Assembly: GCA_049999765.1 (NCBI GenBank)
Contig: JBNGIQ010008568.1
Location: 21,856 to 85,855 of the forward strand
Origin: Phaeoceros laevis
Lineage: Eukaryota > Anthocerotophyta > Anthocerotopsida > Notothyladales
Direction of reading: 5' to 3'
DNA length: 64,000 nucleotides
Part shown: positions 22,974 through 33,444 of the stretch, piece by piece
Layout of the letters: every line of letters starts with the position of its first letter
How positions within the stretch are numbered: the first letter of the stretch is position 1
The notes under the pieces: generated by a model
The model's input: the letters and a program-made list of their open reading frames with translations, nothing else
What the model was told of the DNA's origin: nothing
The model's database searches: none
Position numbers and translations under genes: made by a program

Positions 22974-23507
22974 TGGTCGCTCCGTTTGAGTGTTGAACCC
23001 ATGAAAAAGAAGCGTAATGAACCTGCGAACAGGTGAGTCTAGCAGATTGCCAGGCGAAGATCAGCAAAACTTCAAGAAATGACACGAAATTGTCTATATC
23101 CTCAGAATACAGCTGCAGGCGGGAAGCCCAGCGTTCGCCTAGAATTGGAACTTGCTAAGACTGCGGTCTTTGAAGGGCCGATAGCCTTTAAGCTTCTACC
23201 TACTCTCTTTCTTAAGCAGCTGTAGCCGCCAGCGTGAGAGCGCCGCATAAACTGGAAGTAATAAAGGAATTGGCAACGGTCTGTCCTTAACGGGATTCAT
23301 AAGATCGTGGCCGTTACAAGTCCAAGCAACGAGAACCCATCATTACGCTAGTAAGCACGTTGCGGACTGAACTATGCTAATTACCAAGACTTGGCATTAT
23401 GAAAAAAGAGGTCGGGATGACCAGCAAACATCATGACTTAAAGAACACATGCTGGCTACATACCTAGCAACCACCTGCTGAGCGACGTCCATTTACAAGA
23501 CCTGACA
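22974..23507 (-). repeat. gypsy-MT 5' LTR (534-bp core)
   Basis: The reverse complement matches 47610-48145 at roughly 95 percent or better. In element orientation it starts TGTCAGGTCTTG at the junction with copia-2 and ends GGAGCGACCA before the leader. It lacks the extra 158-bp segment that flanks the 3' LTR core. No standard tRNA-Met primer site follows it. Confidence 0.9.
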
Positions 23508-23537
23508 AATCGGTACATACAAGAGGGTGCTAAGACG

Positions 23538-26141
23538 ATGCTCCATCAGGCCCAGTTGTCCCGAGGATACTGGGCAGAGGCAGTCTCAGCTGTGACCTAC
23601 ATCCAGAACAGACTACCATCATCAGCATTCACTGGAGAGACACCTTATCAACGCTGGACAGGTCACAAGCCCCGAATAACTCACCTCCGTGTTTTCGGCT
23701 CACCAGTGTATATCCATGTCCCTACACAGACTAGGCGGAAGATGGACTACAAGGCACGCAAACTGCTGTTTGTGGGGTACACGGAGGGCATCAAGGGATA
23801 TAAAGTTTTCGATCCGACAACTCGGAAGACAAGCTACTCTCGGCACGTCATATTTGACGAACACTATGTTCTGGATTCAAGCTCCAAGATGTCCAAGAAC
23901 AATAATTCACAGAGTAGCTCGTCAGATAGTGAAGCTACAAATTCGTTGTCTAGCAGTAGTAGTACGAGTAGCATGCCTAGCAATGTTCAGAACAATAGTC
24001 AGCTTTCATCTGACAGTGACAGTGACTCTCACAGCTATGACGGGGATCATGAACCTGCTAACATAACCAATGCAGAGGCAGGCACTCACGGAGAGACTGA
24101 CTTACCCCCGCGAGATGTCAGCTTTTTCGAGGAGGACAGCGACAATGAGGGTGGTGTGGCTGCGGTTCCAGCTGCAGTGGGAGCACCAAGATGGTCTGCT
24201 AGGTATCACACTACCTCTCCAGCTAACTGGAAGGAGCCCCCACTATCACCAACATTCTCCCGGCCTGCTGTCAAACGGGGGAGAAAGGAGCCATCAGTTT
24301 TGCCAGCAGTCGAAGAAGTACACGTCGACATACCTGCTGTAGAAGAAGAAGGATGTGAAGACACGAATGTGTCGGAGGAAGCCACCTCGACTGTGGCGAA
24401 CTTATCTCACAGAGCCCTCATGGCGCAAGTGTTGATGGCTGCACAAGATTTGGGTGAACCCGTGTCCTACCGGGAAGCTTTGACTTCAAAGGAGCACAAA
24501 GAGTGGCAGCCTGCTATTGATTCAGAGTATCAGTCTTTGCTCGACAACCATACCTGGCAGCTGCGCCCTCTTCCTCCAGGCAGACAACCCATTACTTGCA
24601 AATGGGTCTTCAAGCGGAAACTCCATCCTGATGGGAGCACAGCTCGCTTCAAAGCCAGGTTAGTGGTGCGAGGGTTCTCACAACGAGAAGGCCTCGACTA
24701 TAATGAGATCTTCTCTCCAGTTGTGAAGTCTACCTCTGTAAGGGCACTGCTGGTTGTTGCTGCACAAATGAAGATGCAAGTGCACCCAATGGATGTACAA
24801 ACCGCCTTTCTAAACGGTACCCTGGAAGAAGAAGTTTACATGGAGCAGACGGAGGGCTACGTCAACAAGTCACATCCGAATCACTTCTGCAAGTTACAGA
24901 AGACGCTGTACGGCCTGAAACAGTCTCCAAGAGCCTGGTACAATCGCATCCATCAATACTTGATCAAGTCAGGTTTTGTACAATCACCAGCAGATGGCAG
25001 TGTATATATTTTGAAAGAAGGGGATGCGGTGGCGTACCTCGCTCTATATGTTGATGACACGCTAATATTTGCAAGTGCACCAAAGATAATGCAGAAAGTG
25101 AAGGACATCCTGTCCTTAGAATTCAAAATGACTGACCTGGGCATGGTCAAGTTCTTTCTAGGAGTGCAAGCCATCGTCAACCTTGTAGATTCGAGTATCT
25201 TCATCCACCAAGAGCATTATGTGCACAGGCTCCTGGAAAAGTTTGGCATGAAGGATTGCAAGCCTGTAAGTACACCTCTCGCAGTGGGAGATTTCCCTTC
25301 GGTGGACCAAGCACCTACAACAGACAAAGAGAGGCAGGAGATGTTAGGCATTCCCTACGGCGAACTAGCAGGGTGCCTAGTCTGGCTGAGTGGCTGGACG
25401 AGACCGGAGCTTGCTCTGTCTTCTCACAACATTTCGAAGCATATATCTAACCCTGGACAGCAGCACTGGACGAAGGCAAAGAGAGCTTTGAGATACCTGA
25501 AGTTGCATCCGAAGCTCGGCCTCCTGTACAAGCATCAGCCAGGCAAGATACCTCCTACTTTAGTCTGCTTTACTGATGCGGACTGGGCAGGAGATACGGA
25601 TACTCGCAAGTCGGTCACGGCTTACTGTGTGGTTTTGAGTGGAAGCACCATCTCCTGGACCTGTAAAAGGCAGCAAATCGTTGCTCTATCCTCCACTGAG
25701 GCAGAGTACATAGCAGCGACATCGGCCACACAGGAAGTGCTGCATGCAAGAGCTTTGCTGGACTCCATCGGGATGACACAACCTGAGCCGACGACCATAT
25801 TCTGTGACAATCAGTCCACCATCGCGTTGTCTCGGAATCCGGTCATGCACGCACGCACGAGGCACATAGATGTTATGTTTCATTTCATACGGCAAGCAAT
25901 AACAGATAGGCATATCCACCTAGAGTACGTCCCCACAGATGACAACACAGCGGACATATTTACAAAGCCACTCTCACAAGATAAGCACGACAAGCACTGC
26001 ACCGGCCTTGGCCTCTTAGACAAACCAATTACTGGTCAGGGCGGCACCTCACTGGGTAGCTGCACAAAAGGATGGGTGCACGCTGTTTGTTTTGCAGGGA
26101 ATTCAAGCTCAACGGGTAGAAGGCCAATGGCCAACTGCTAG
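23538..26141 (+). CDS. copia-2 pol: integrase C-terminus, reverse transcriptase, RNase H (867 aa)
   Basis: Uninterrupted. Residues 1-115 are the integrase C-terminal region (GYWAEAVSAVTYIQNRLPSS, HLRVFGSPVYIHVP). The frame extends upstream without a stop to the gypsy junction (TNRYIQEGAKTM), so the ATG at 23538 is an internal methionine. Residues 115-300 are a Ser/Asp/Glu-rich linker. RT follows with TCKWVFKRKLHPDGST, MDVQTAFLNGTLEEEVYM and the catalytic LALYVDDTLIFAS. RNase H has CFTDADWAGDTDTRKS, IVALSSTEAEYIA and TIFCDNQSTIALS and ends with ARTRHIDVMFHFIR and TADIFTKPL. The frame runs into the LTR. Intact RT contrasts with the damaged 5' half. It cannot be expressed from its own promoter, which is now 25 kb away and inverted. 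Confidence 0.93.
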   Translation: MLHQAQLSRGYWAEAVSAVTYIQNRLPSSAFTGETPYQRWTGHKPRITHLRVFGSPVYIHVPTQTRRKMDYKARKLLFVGYTEGIKGYKVFDPTTRKTSYSRHVIFDEHYVLDSSSKMSKNNNSQSSSSDSEATNSLSSSSSTSSMPSNVQNNSQLSSDSDSDSHSYDGDHEPANITNAEAGTHGETDLPPRDVSFFEEDSDNEGGVAAVPAAVGAPRWSARYHTTSPANWKEPPLSPTFSRPAVKRGRKEPSVLPAVEEVHVDIPAVEEEGCEDTNVSEEATSTVANLSHRALMAQVLMAAQDLGEPVSYREALTSKEHKEWQPAIDSEYQSLLDNHTWQLRPLPPGRQPITCKWVFKRKLHPDGSTARFKARLVVRGFSQREGLDYNEIFSPVVKSTSVRALLVVAAQMKMQVHPMDVQTAFLNGTLEEEVYMEQTEGYVNKSHPNHFCKLQKTLYGLKQSPRAWYNRIHQYLIKSGFVQSPADGSVYILKEGDAVAYLALYVDDTLIFASAPKIMQKVKDILSLEFKMTDLGMVKFFLGVQAIVNLVDSSIFIHQEHYVHRLLEKFGMKDCKPVSTPLAVGDFPSVDQAPTTDKERQEMLGIPYGELAGCLVWLSGWTRPELALSSHNISKHISNPGQQHWTKAKRALRYLKLHPKLGLLYKHQPGKIPPTLVCFTDADWAGDTDTRKSVTAYCVVLSGSTISWTCKRQQIVALSSTEAEYIAATSATQEVLHARALLDSIGMTQPEPTTIFCDNQSTIALSRNPVMHARTRHIDVMFHFIRQAITDRHIHLEYVPTDDNTADIFTKPLSQDKHDKHCTGLGLLDKPITGQGGTSLGSCTKGWVHAVCFAGNSSSTGRRPMANC

Positions 26142-26270
26142 GTAACGGCTAACTGCCGTACCGACTTCCTGTTCGCGCGACCACAAAGGTCGACGGACAC
26201 AACATAATTTACAATCTTTTCTCACGCACGTCTCGCTCCTGTTCGGCCGATCCTAGTCCATGTCTTAATA
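26106..26270 (+). repeat. copia-2 3' LTR, truncated
   Basis: Matches the reverse complement of 51090-51250. The first 95 bp of the 5' LTR have no counterpart here, so this LTR is 5'-truncated or was rearranged. It ends GTCTTAATA before the CTCGG target duplication. Confidence 0.85.
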
Positions 26271-26561
26271 CTCGGCTTTCGTGGTATCATCACAGCTTTC
26301 CAAATGATGTTCGATGAACTTCACGCACTCCAGCACTTTCTCTCGCTTTCTCCGCTCATCCACCACCGCGGTGTGTGCCTCAGCCTGCAGCCGGAGCTGT
26401 TCACGCCTGCGCTCACGCTGGAGGCGCTTCTTCACGGCTTGAGCAGCCAAGCGGCTAGCCTCCGACACTGGGGAGGCCTGAATGGGCCTCCGCATCATTG
26501 TTGCGGACCTAGAAAAGTCACTGATCAGCATCTTGGCTTGTGGGAAAACGGTAATAGCTGC
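26271..26561 (-). pseudogene. Transposase-like gene, 5' exon fragment
   Basis: Minus-strand coding stretch, probably beginning after an acceptor (TTGCAG) at about 26562. It encodes MMRRPIQASPVSEASRLAAQ followed by a strongly basic helix rich in KR/RER and the end KFIEHHLESCDDTTKAE. It stops at the copia-2 edge. Joined over the CTCGG/CCGAG duplication to 51346 it continues in the same frame (AEVMTKISGHRRLKRINAVP). The basic helical segment is typical of DNA-binding N-termini. See 51346-54495 for the remainder. Confidence 0.65.
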
Positions 26562-26599
26562 AAGAATGCAAGGAAACACTAGATAACCGAGTGCATGTG

Positions 26600-27960
26600 T
26601 CACTCAAACCTGAGGTAAGGCCATGCAGGCGGCCTTTTTCTTGGTGTCTATTCTATAGCAAGAAGCAAAGATGGCAGCAGTTGATGCCACTCCTCCAAGA
26701 CAACAAAACCGCTTGCAAAAGGCTGTGAGCACTTTTCTTCGGCGACCTATTCTCGCACCCTAAGACTCTGGCAGAAATCAAAGCGGCATTGCAGACAAAG
26801 AGGTGGGAGAATAGACGCTAAGAAAACATGCTAAACCCTTGCAAAAAGAAGATGACGATGTCAAACATCATTGATGCAACAAGCACGCAAACTAATCATT
26901 CAAAAGCCTTGCACAGCGGCTGTATGCAGGTAGCAGGAGGTCGACGAGACAGCAGCAGGAGGTCAACGAGGCAACAGGGGATCCACGAGACTGCACGAAA
27001 GCAAGGGCTCGGCGGCTGTATGCAGGCAGCAAGAGGTCGACAAGACAGCAGCAGCACAAAGAGGCATCTAGCAGCAGCAGCACGAGTCGGAACGGGGCGG
27101 CAGCAGCATGACGGGGGGAGGTTGACGAGGCAGCCATAGCAGGTCGCCAAGGCAGGCACAGGCAGCAGCACGACGAGGGGAGGTCGACGAGGCAGCCACA
27201 GCAGGTCGACGAGGCAGCAGCTCCGCACTGTGGGTGATGGCGGCACAGCCACAGCAGGTCGACGAGGCAGGCACAGGCAGCAGCTCCGCACCGTGGGCGA
27301 TGGTGGCACAGCAATGCGGCCGTCGTCCCGCGCGGCAGCAGGGTGCCCTAGCGGGCAGGCGCCAAAACCTAACCACGTGGCAAAACGTAAAGCATTCCTA
27401 TTTCGAATGGGTGTCAGAACAAAAAAAAAAGCGCCAATCTAGTACGCCACGTGCCAGCAGCTGGTACGACGAGGATGATCTTCGTAAGCCTATCCCCTTG
27501 CAGAGCTACCCCGTTCCGACTCCGTTCGTCCATCCCGTTGGCTTAGCCACGACCCGGAGCCCGGTTAGACCCAAATCCATATAAAAGCAGGAAAAAATAG
27601 GTAATTTAGTAATTTCCACTTCTAATGGTACTGCCTGTAATCAGCATGTCGTGTTTGCTAGGGTGGCCACGTGGCATGTCAATTAAGTTAAAGGAAGCCC
27701 GAGAACTACAAAAGCAAGTACGTCCACCCCAGGGGGTGGACACTAGTACTGTCGTGCCCAAAAGGTGCTGCCCATGGAGTACTTGGTGGCCACGTGGCTA
27801 TTATTATATATATTCTGGAAGCTGGCATCGCGAGGAATCTAAAAAGTACCCACTCCTGGCCACGCGCCTAAAAAATACAGGGCAAAGACAAGGTTTGAAG
27901 TTAAAAAAACAGCCCAACTTGGGGTGGACACAAAAACATGCATGCCTGTAGTGTGCAAAT
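26600..27960. other. No recognisable gene; low-complexity tract
   Basis: About 26.92-27.31 kb consists of CAGCAGCACGACG and GGTCGACGAGGCAGC words in tandem (a degenerate minisatellite). All six frames are long there for compositional reasons. 27.4-27.96 kb holds three similar TGGCCACGTGGC words (27664, 27789 and 27860 regions) with no coding signal. Confidence 0.55.
26920..27310. repeat. GTCGACGAGGCAGC minisatellite
   Basis: Irregular tandem copies of AGGTCGACGAGGCAGCCACA and related CAGCAGCA words. Long open frames on the minus strand (Pro/Ala/Cys-rich) are a by-product. Confidence 0.7.
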
Positions 27961-29820
27961 ACCCAGTAGCTTCCAACGGAGACCCTAGTGCCTTCCTCGA
28001 GGCACTGTACTTGTGCTTTGTAGGTTAGAGTACGAAGGGCAGCCAACTTACTCTCAAATGCTGGCGCGCGTATGATCTCTTGCTGCGTAGTTTTGTCCAA
28101 TTTGGGGGCGAGTTTCCAGAGAGCAGCTGCATCGTTGGCCAAGAGGACATTGAGCATGGTGGTAATCCCTGCGCTCCTTCTGGTCCAGCCCTCCGACATC
28201 CTCTATTGGAGCTCGGCAGTGAGTTCGCGTTGGAGCTCTTGACGACGAGTTGGTGGGCAGCCTTCACTTTCCTTTCACTGCCTGCTGGACTGATGATAAA
28301 ATCCTGTAGCCTCAGCACCTTCTTGTACCAATCTATTTCCTCCAGCGTCTTGACTTCTCAACCAGCTTTTGGAGAGCGTGATCTGATATACACCACCCTC
28401 CTTGTTTCCTGCTCATAAGCATGCAGGCAACGACAATCAAAGCAATCTCGGCCAGACCTTGGAATGCAGCAAATTGGGTCCTCATGCCTATGAAGGTAAC
28501 CGTGGCACTTACCATTGGCCATCTCTGTAGACTAGGAATGCAAGGTTGTCGATCGTGATGCACAGTTGTCGCCAGAACATTTTGAAGTTCAGGAGGTGCT
28601 TCGTGCCCTTATTAGTAAGCCACGCTTTTTCCCAATTTTTGTTGGCCTTTCCCACTACCTTCTTATGGTTCTCCATGCACTGCTAGAACAGGGCCATCCT
28701 GTCCTCATTGGTCACGGCACATAGAGCCCGATAGTACCTGTAGCTTCTCGGTGTTGGTTGATTTGTCAGCAGTGAAGAATGGGTGCTCCTTGGCCACACA
28801 GTCCCGAATGGCATCCAGAAACTCTGGTCCATGCGCATGATTGGCAATGGCAAGCTTATTTTTCAACTTCCTGCCCATTCTTTTTCCTTTCTTTCAGCTT
28901 CTCCTTCACCATCCTTTGTAGGTCTTCATCACTTGGCTCCTTGCCTTCCACCTCGGCTTCGTACAACACATCCTTTCGTGTCTGCGCTGTTAGTGATTGC
29001 ATCTCTGTGCCATAAACAATGTCTGCCATAGCATTCAAAGTCATACCATACCAGGGCTTCCTTCCTTCGAGTGGCTTGGAATTGGCAACCAAACTCCTCC
29101 GATAGTGTTCAAGGTCAATTACATTCTTGTAGAACTCGATAGGTTTTGTTCCTGCCCTGCAGATTATCACAAGTGGTGCATCTCTATTGTCTTCACTATG
29201 GCATCAGAAACAAGCCTGCATGCAAACTGTGGAAACATCAAATACGATAAAGATGATAGAGAAAGCACATTCACTAGTATGCAGGCAGGAGGAGAAAATT
29301 CATACTGTTGACACTTTTCATCAGCTTGCAGATCTCCCTAGCATTCTTGTCATCACCATCGACGACAGTGACCTTCATGCAGGGGCGGAACTTAGGCTCG
29401 GTTGGCTGCTTCAAAGAAAGTCTCCACCAAGCTATCAACCGATGATTACCATCATACACATAGAATTTCTCGTCCTTGCATCGCTTGAGGAACTCCTTTC
29501 TGGATTCATCCTTAGTAGCCTCAATGAGCTTATCCAGCTGGTCCCAAAACTCATCTGCTAATTTTCTCCAATCAGGACCCCAATTGTCCTTCTCAGATTC
29601 GAACAGATGGTAATGTCTACTATCCTCATTCTTCATACTCATAGTGAACCCTGGCAAGTGTTGCAGATACCCCCTCGTCATAAGATGCTCTTCCAGTTTG
29701 TTTGCCTCGTATTTTCGAAGCACAGGGCGTACGAGCTCCATAGTCTCCATGAGGCAGAGCGGGACAGGTGGGATTCTCCATCCTTTGTTTCTGCCAATGT
29801 AAGCTGAGTGAGCCGCACAC
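27950..29820 (-). pseudogene. Decayed multi-exon gene with ParB-like DGNHR motif
   Basis: Reads on the minus strand. The first part (29750-29310) encodes METMELVRPVLRKYEANK, then YVYDGNHRLIAWWRLSLK; 'DGNHRL' is a hallmark of ParB/sulfiredoxin-type folds. After an intron a second exon (about 29184-28856) has IEFYKNVIDLEHYRRS and a Glu/Lys-rich end. Further pieces (PEFLDAIRDCVAKEHPFF; ENHKKVVGKANKNWEKAW; VLLANDAAALWKLAPKLD) follow in changing frames down to about 27.95 kb with an in-frame TAG near 28.68 kb. I do not know the protein's role. It lies between gypsy-2 gag and the transposase-like gene once the inversion is undone. A host gene relic or transposon cargo are both possible. Confidence 0.5.
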
Positions 29821-29979
29821 TGTCCGTCACTTCCTAGGCCTACACACCCCTACAGAGCAGCTGGAGGCGATCGTTGCCAATTTCCTCCACTTTGTCCTCC
29901 TCGGCAGGGTGCCCTTGAGCCACCACCCTCTTCTTCTTCATGCTGTTTTCCTCTTCTACTGACCTATCGGTTCTCTTCT

Positions 29980-30820
29980 TTTGCATAAAGCAATCAGTGA
30001 ATTAGCAAGCAGGGCAGAGAAGGTGCAGGGCAAGCAGGGTATAGTACATGCAGGGCAAGCTGAGCATAATACATCCAGGGCGAGTAGGGCAGAGGTTAGG
30101 GCAAGCATGGCAGAGGTCAGCTTAGCACGGCGCAGCTGCCGCTGGATACCAGGAAGGGCCACAATCCTCATGCACGTCACAGAAGTTCCAGAACATTGAG
30201 CAAAAGCCACATGAGAAGAAACAGGAAAGCAATGAAGTTTGTAGCTATTTTAAAAGGCTCCCATTAGCGCACCTGTTTGAGGTACTTGTGATCAGATTGC
30301 CTCCATGCAGGATGTGACCTCTACTAGTTTTCAGGGTCTCTTAAAAGTTCCAACCGCTACGTAGCAAAAGAAGATGCATGTACTTACAATAACAAGGTAT
30401 AGCTAGGTCATCTTTTTTGCTAACTGGTCATCTACAATCCTCCCTGCCTCCACAAGAAACGTTGCCACTGTTTGCTATTTGTTGTTGGTCATGAACTAGT
30501 GCAGTGTGCTTGCCCTGAATAGTTCAGGTACTTAAACTGCAGGGCTGCCATGGCGTCAACCGCCACAATAGTTGCAGTAGCTGCTTTGAATTCAGCAGTC
30601 ACAACAGCCACCCACATCTCAGAGTCAGCCTCAACACAGGTCTGCAACCACATCAGACAATGATGCAGGCAGGACCAGGCCAGCAACAGTAGACACTTCA
30701 GCTAACTCTTGGTCAGAGTCTACTCGAGCAGCAACAGCTTCTATAAGCACAACAACTGCCCTCAAGCTTGCCGAGCAGGGAAGGGCAGAGCACAGGAGGG
30801 CAAGCAAGCCCAGCAGGGAA
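29980..30820. other. No recognisable gene; CAGGGCAAGC-rich sequence
   Basis: Words such as AGGGCAGAG and GGGCAAGCA recur at 30.0-30.12 kb and 30.77-30.85 kb. No protein family seen. Confidence 0.45.
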
Positions 30821-30821
30821 A

Positions 30822-31027
30822 TCAAGCATAACAGGGCAGGAAACCCACCCCCATAATTCCGGGCAACAGACCCCGCTCCGACAGCAAGCACAAAACGGGC
30901 GGCCGCGCCAAAGGGTCACTTTCTAACGCCTGCAAATATTTCAGCCCTGCTGCTGTCTGGTCAGTGGACCCCGTGGCCTGCATGAGGTCATCCAATCTGC
31001 GGTACATCATCTTGAGGGTTTCACATG
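30822..31027 (-). pseudogene. gypsy-2 gag, continuation
   Basis: The minus strand encodes CETLKMMYRRLDDLMQATG and LKYLQALESDPLA, matching gypsy-MT gag GETLKMLYTRVQRLIQDTG and FLRALKTNPSL. It begins directly after the CACTA end and its 3-bp target duplication (ATG on the plus strand, 31025-31027). Similarity stops at about 30.9 kb, so the copy is truncated there. Confidence 0.78.
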
Positions 31028-31240
31028 CACAACTAGAAATAAGGTGTTTCACAACGGCGTTGTAAAAAGCTTACGATGAATTTTTACAGCTAAGGAGTAA
31101 AATGTCCAACCATTTTACAGCGGCATTGTTAATCGTTGTAAATTCTGATGTAACCCGTAGTAAACATTGGTTTTCTTGGCCCCGAGGTTAGGGTTTCCAA
31201 TTTTACAGCCTTTTTACTACGACTCTGGTCGCCGTTCGAT
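31028..31240 (+). repeat. CACTA terminal inverted repeat and subterminal repeats, end 2
   Basis: CACAACTAGAAATAAGGTG is followed by TTTCACAACGGCG, TTTTACAGC and TGTAAATTC words like those of end 1. From 31.26 to 31.50 kb a second word set, CTTCCGGG/CTTCCGGCA, is repeated. Confidence 0.75.
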
Positions 31241-31639
31241 GTGTGCCCAGTTAGCGAGGCTGCCGCCATCGGCGGAACCGTCCCAAAAAATGGCCGTTTT
31301 GGGTTCCCGCTCGGAAAATGGCGGGTTGCACTTTCCGGCAAGTGGAAATGCCCGGCCTTCGCCCTTACTTCCGGGAAAAACCCTTCTGGGACGTTACTTG
31401 CCCTTACTTCCGGGAAGTTAATTACCCTTCCGGGATTAACCCTTCCGGTAAAACCCTTCCGGCAAAACATCGTTACTTGCGGGAAAATCCTTGCCTCCGG
31501 GAACATATGTGTGTATGAAATGAGGACCCTATAGACACTATGAACAGCAACGCTTCCCCTGGTAATGAACCCTCCTCCATTTGTCCATACACAACACAAC
31601 AAGCGCCGCTTGGCCGAGACCTTGGTGTGCATACCCGGC

Positions 31640-31884
31640 AATCAGCGCTGTCCATGTCACCACATTCTTTGTGTCCATGCTGTCAAAAATATGGCTTGCA
31701 TCTTTCAGCTCACCACATTTTGCATACATGCCCACCAGGCATGTGGCCACCACCACATCATCCAGCAGACCTCTTTTGACAATCTTTGAGTGCAGCTGCC
31801 TGCCCTTCTGCAAGGCAAAGAGTTCCGCAAGACGACATAAAACAGTCTCTTCTTCGCAGTGGAGCACCTTAAGGTGAAGAAGAG
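31640..31884 (-). pseudogene. PPR gene fragment
   Basis: The minus strand from the N gap encodes QKGRQLHSKIVKRGLLDDVV, then CLVGMYAKCGELKDASHIFD and KNVVTWTALIAGYAHQG. These are two consecutive plant PLS-type pentatricopeptide motifs. It starts at an assembly gap (31885-31984) and ends without the later motifs or a C-terminal E/DYW domain, so it is a partial copy. Confidence 0.85.
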
Positions 31885-31984
31885 NNNNNNNNNNNNNNNN
31901 NNNNNNNNNNNNNNNNNNNNNNNNNNNNNNNNNNNNNNNNNNNNNNNNNNNNNNNNNNNNNNNNNNNNNNNNNNNNNNNNNNNN
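31885..31984. other. Assembly gap (100 N)
   Basis: Unsequenced. Confidence 1.
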
Positions 31985-33440
31985 CAGAACGAACTTTTGG
32001 GGGAAGTACATGAAGAAAGACATATCGAACTAACCACAAACGTATGATGCCGACATTCTGTAGACTACTCACGAGCTCATGAGTTGCTTCATTGCAGCCA
32101 TTTGAGGTCTTGTGCACAATGTGCATCTCCAAGGGGTAGTCGGGCAAGGCCAAGGCAATCAAATTTATCAAGGAACCTTCTGGCAACATCCAAAATACAT
32201 ATATGATGCAATTTTTTGAAACCATATGGACATCCAGCCAGCTAGCTCAAGTCTAGACAGGAAGATTGTGACTGACCTGACTTCTTGGCAAATTCGCAGT
32301 GTGGTATTTCACCTCTTTGATCACCATAGTGCCCTAGCTTGCATCCAACTCAACCTGTAGGGCAACAACAAATTTGCAAAGAACAGCAACCTGTGAGTGA
32401 TCTGTTCTGAACAGACCATACTAGCAGATGCCGATGTGGCGAGCAACAAGGTAGAGAGGAAAAGGAGCATCATGGAGGCCATGGCTAGCAGCTATAGCTC
32501 CAGGGCTGGATGTGTTAGCTGCTGCTCTTACTGTAATCTTCAATGGAGAGCTAGCTAGCTATATACTAGTGCGGCAGTCAGCGGCACCAAGTGGCACTTG
32601 CCCAGAGGATTATGGACTTACCTGCTTGCTACGGAAGTATAACTTTTCTACAGATTTAGCAGTCTCTGACTTCACGCGGTGCAGGTTTCCAAGGACCTTG
32701 CAATCGCCAAGCTGTGGAATCTGTGGGTTTATTGTGCTTCACAGCAATCTCATGATCCAGAAAATCCACATGTTCGCGTGCACCACAGTTCCAACATAAC
32801 CGCTTCGTTTCAGGTCGTTAGGTATTTGCGCAGGTTCGACCCGCGCCACATGTGCAGCCGCGACGGTCCCCTTCCTTGTGGCCACGCCCGCGCAGTACCG
32901 CCCTAGCACGGCATGCCCTCCTTGTCGGTACTGGCCTGCCTGCCGCTTTCACAGCGCAGCCCGTAGTAACAAACACCTGTTGCGAGGTAAATTGTGGTTT
33001 CCCTTCGATTCCAGGCCGTCAACAAGTGACTGAATCAAGGCTGACCTTGTGCATATGCGCTGACCTTGTGGTGTCGCTTCGATTCCAGGCCGTGAAGTGA
33101 CTGAATCAAGGCAAACCTTGTGCATATGCGCTGACATTCTGAAACGTGCAAGCAAACCCATCATGGCGCGCAGCCCGCCGAAGTCAGGTGGGAGGCCTCC
33201 TCGACGGAAGGTCAAGCATCCGGCAATTCCCTGCCCCTGCTCCTGCTCCTCCTGCAAAGGCTTGCTCATGCAGCCAGCTGCAAAAAGCACCCGACACATC
33301 CTCCAGTTTGGGCGGCACGTATAAGCAACTGGTGTTGAGGTAGGTGATCCACTGCTGCTGGTACCCCATGTCCAATTCTATTGTTCACCATGTATGCACG
33401 GTGTGTGATTGTCTGGGCATGTGATTGTCTAGCTGGCCAG
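31985..33440. other. Unassigned interval
   Basis: The minus strand at 32.05-32.19 kb encodes PEGSLINLIALALPDYPLEM and NGCNEATHELVSSLQ, and 32.28-32.36 kb encodes GTMVIKEVKYHTA. They look like exons of a captured gene, but I do not recognise it. A 60-bp imperfect direct repeat (TTCGATTCCAGGCCGT at about 33006 and 33079) lies near the end. Confidence 0.3.
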
Positions 33441-33444
33441 AAAG

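Larger units (their letters stand above)
16663..23507 (-). mobile_element. Ty3/gypsy retrotransposon encoding a C5 DNA methyltransferase (5' portion)
   Basis: Reads on the minus strand: 5' LTR (23507-22974), leader, gag, protease, cytosine methyltransferase, reverse transcriptase, RNase H. It is cut at 16663 in the RNase H to integrase linker; the integrase, PHD finger and 3' LTR are at 45792-48304 on the plus strand. Restored length is about 9.4 kb. Gag through methyltransferase lies in a single reading frame broken by TAG stops, so the ancestral product was one long polyprotein. At 23507/23508 the LTR abuts copia-2 integrase coding sequence, so this element inserted into copia-2. Confidence 0.88.
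23508..26270 (+). mobile_element. Ty1/copia retrotransposon copia-2, 3' portion
   Basis: Starts inside copia integrase coding sequence exactly at the gypsy LTR edge and runs to the end of the 3' LTR at 26270, followed by the target duplication CTCGG (26271-26275). The 5' portion is at 48305-51345 in inverted orientation and is flanked by the same 5-bp duplication (CCGAG, 51346-51350). Restored length without the gypsy insert is about 5.8 kb. Confidence 0.9.

Noticed and set aside
26892-27376. Overlapping Pro/Cys/Ala-rich minus-strand frames
   Set aside because: They are translations of a GTCGACGAGGCAGC minisatellite; all frames are open and no domain is present.
13617-31984. Scaffolding error at N gaps as the cause of the inverted order
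   Set aside because: The gaps do not coincide with either breakpoint. A mis-join inside a contig remains possible and is noted in the inversion finding.
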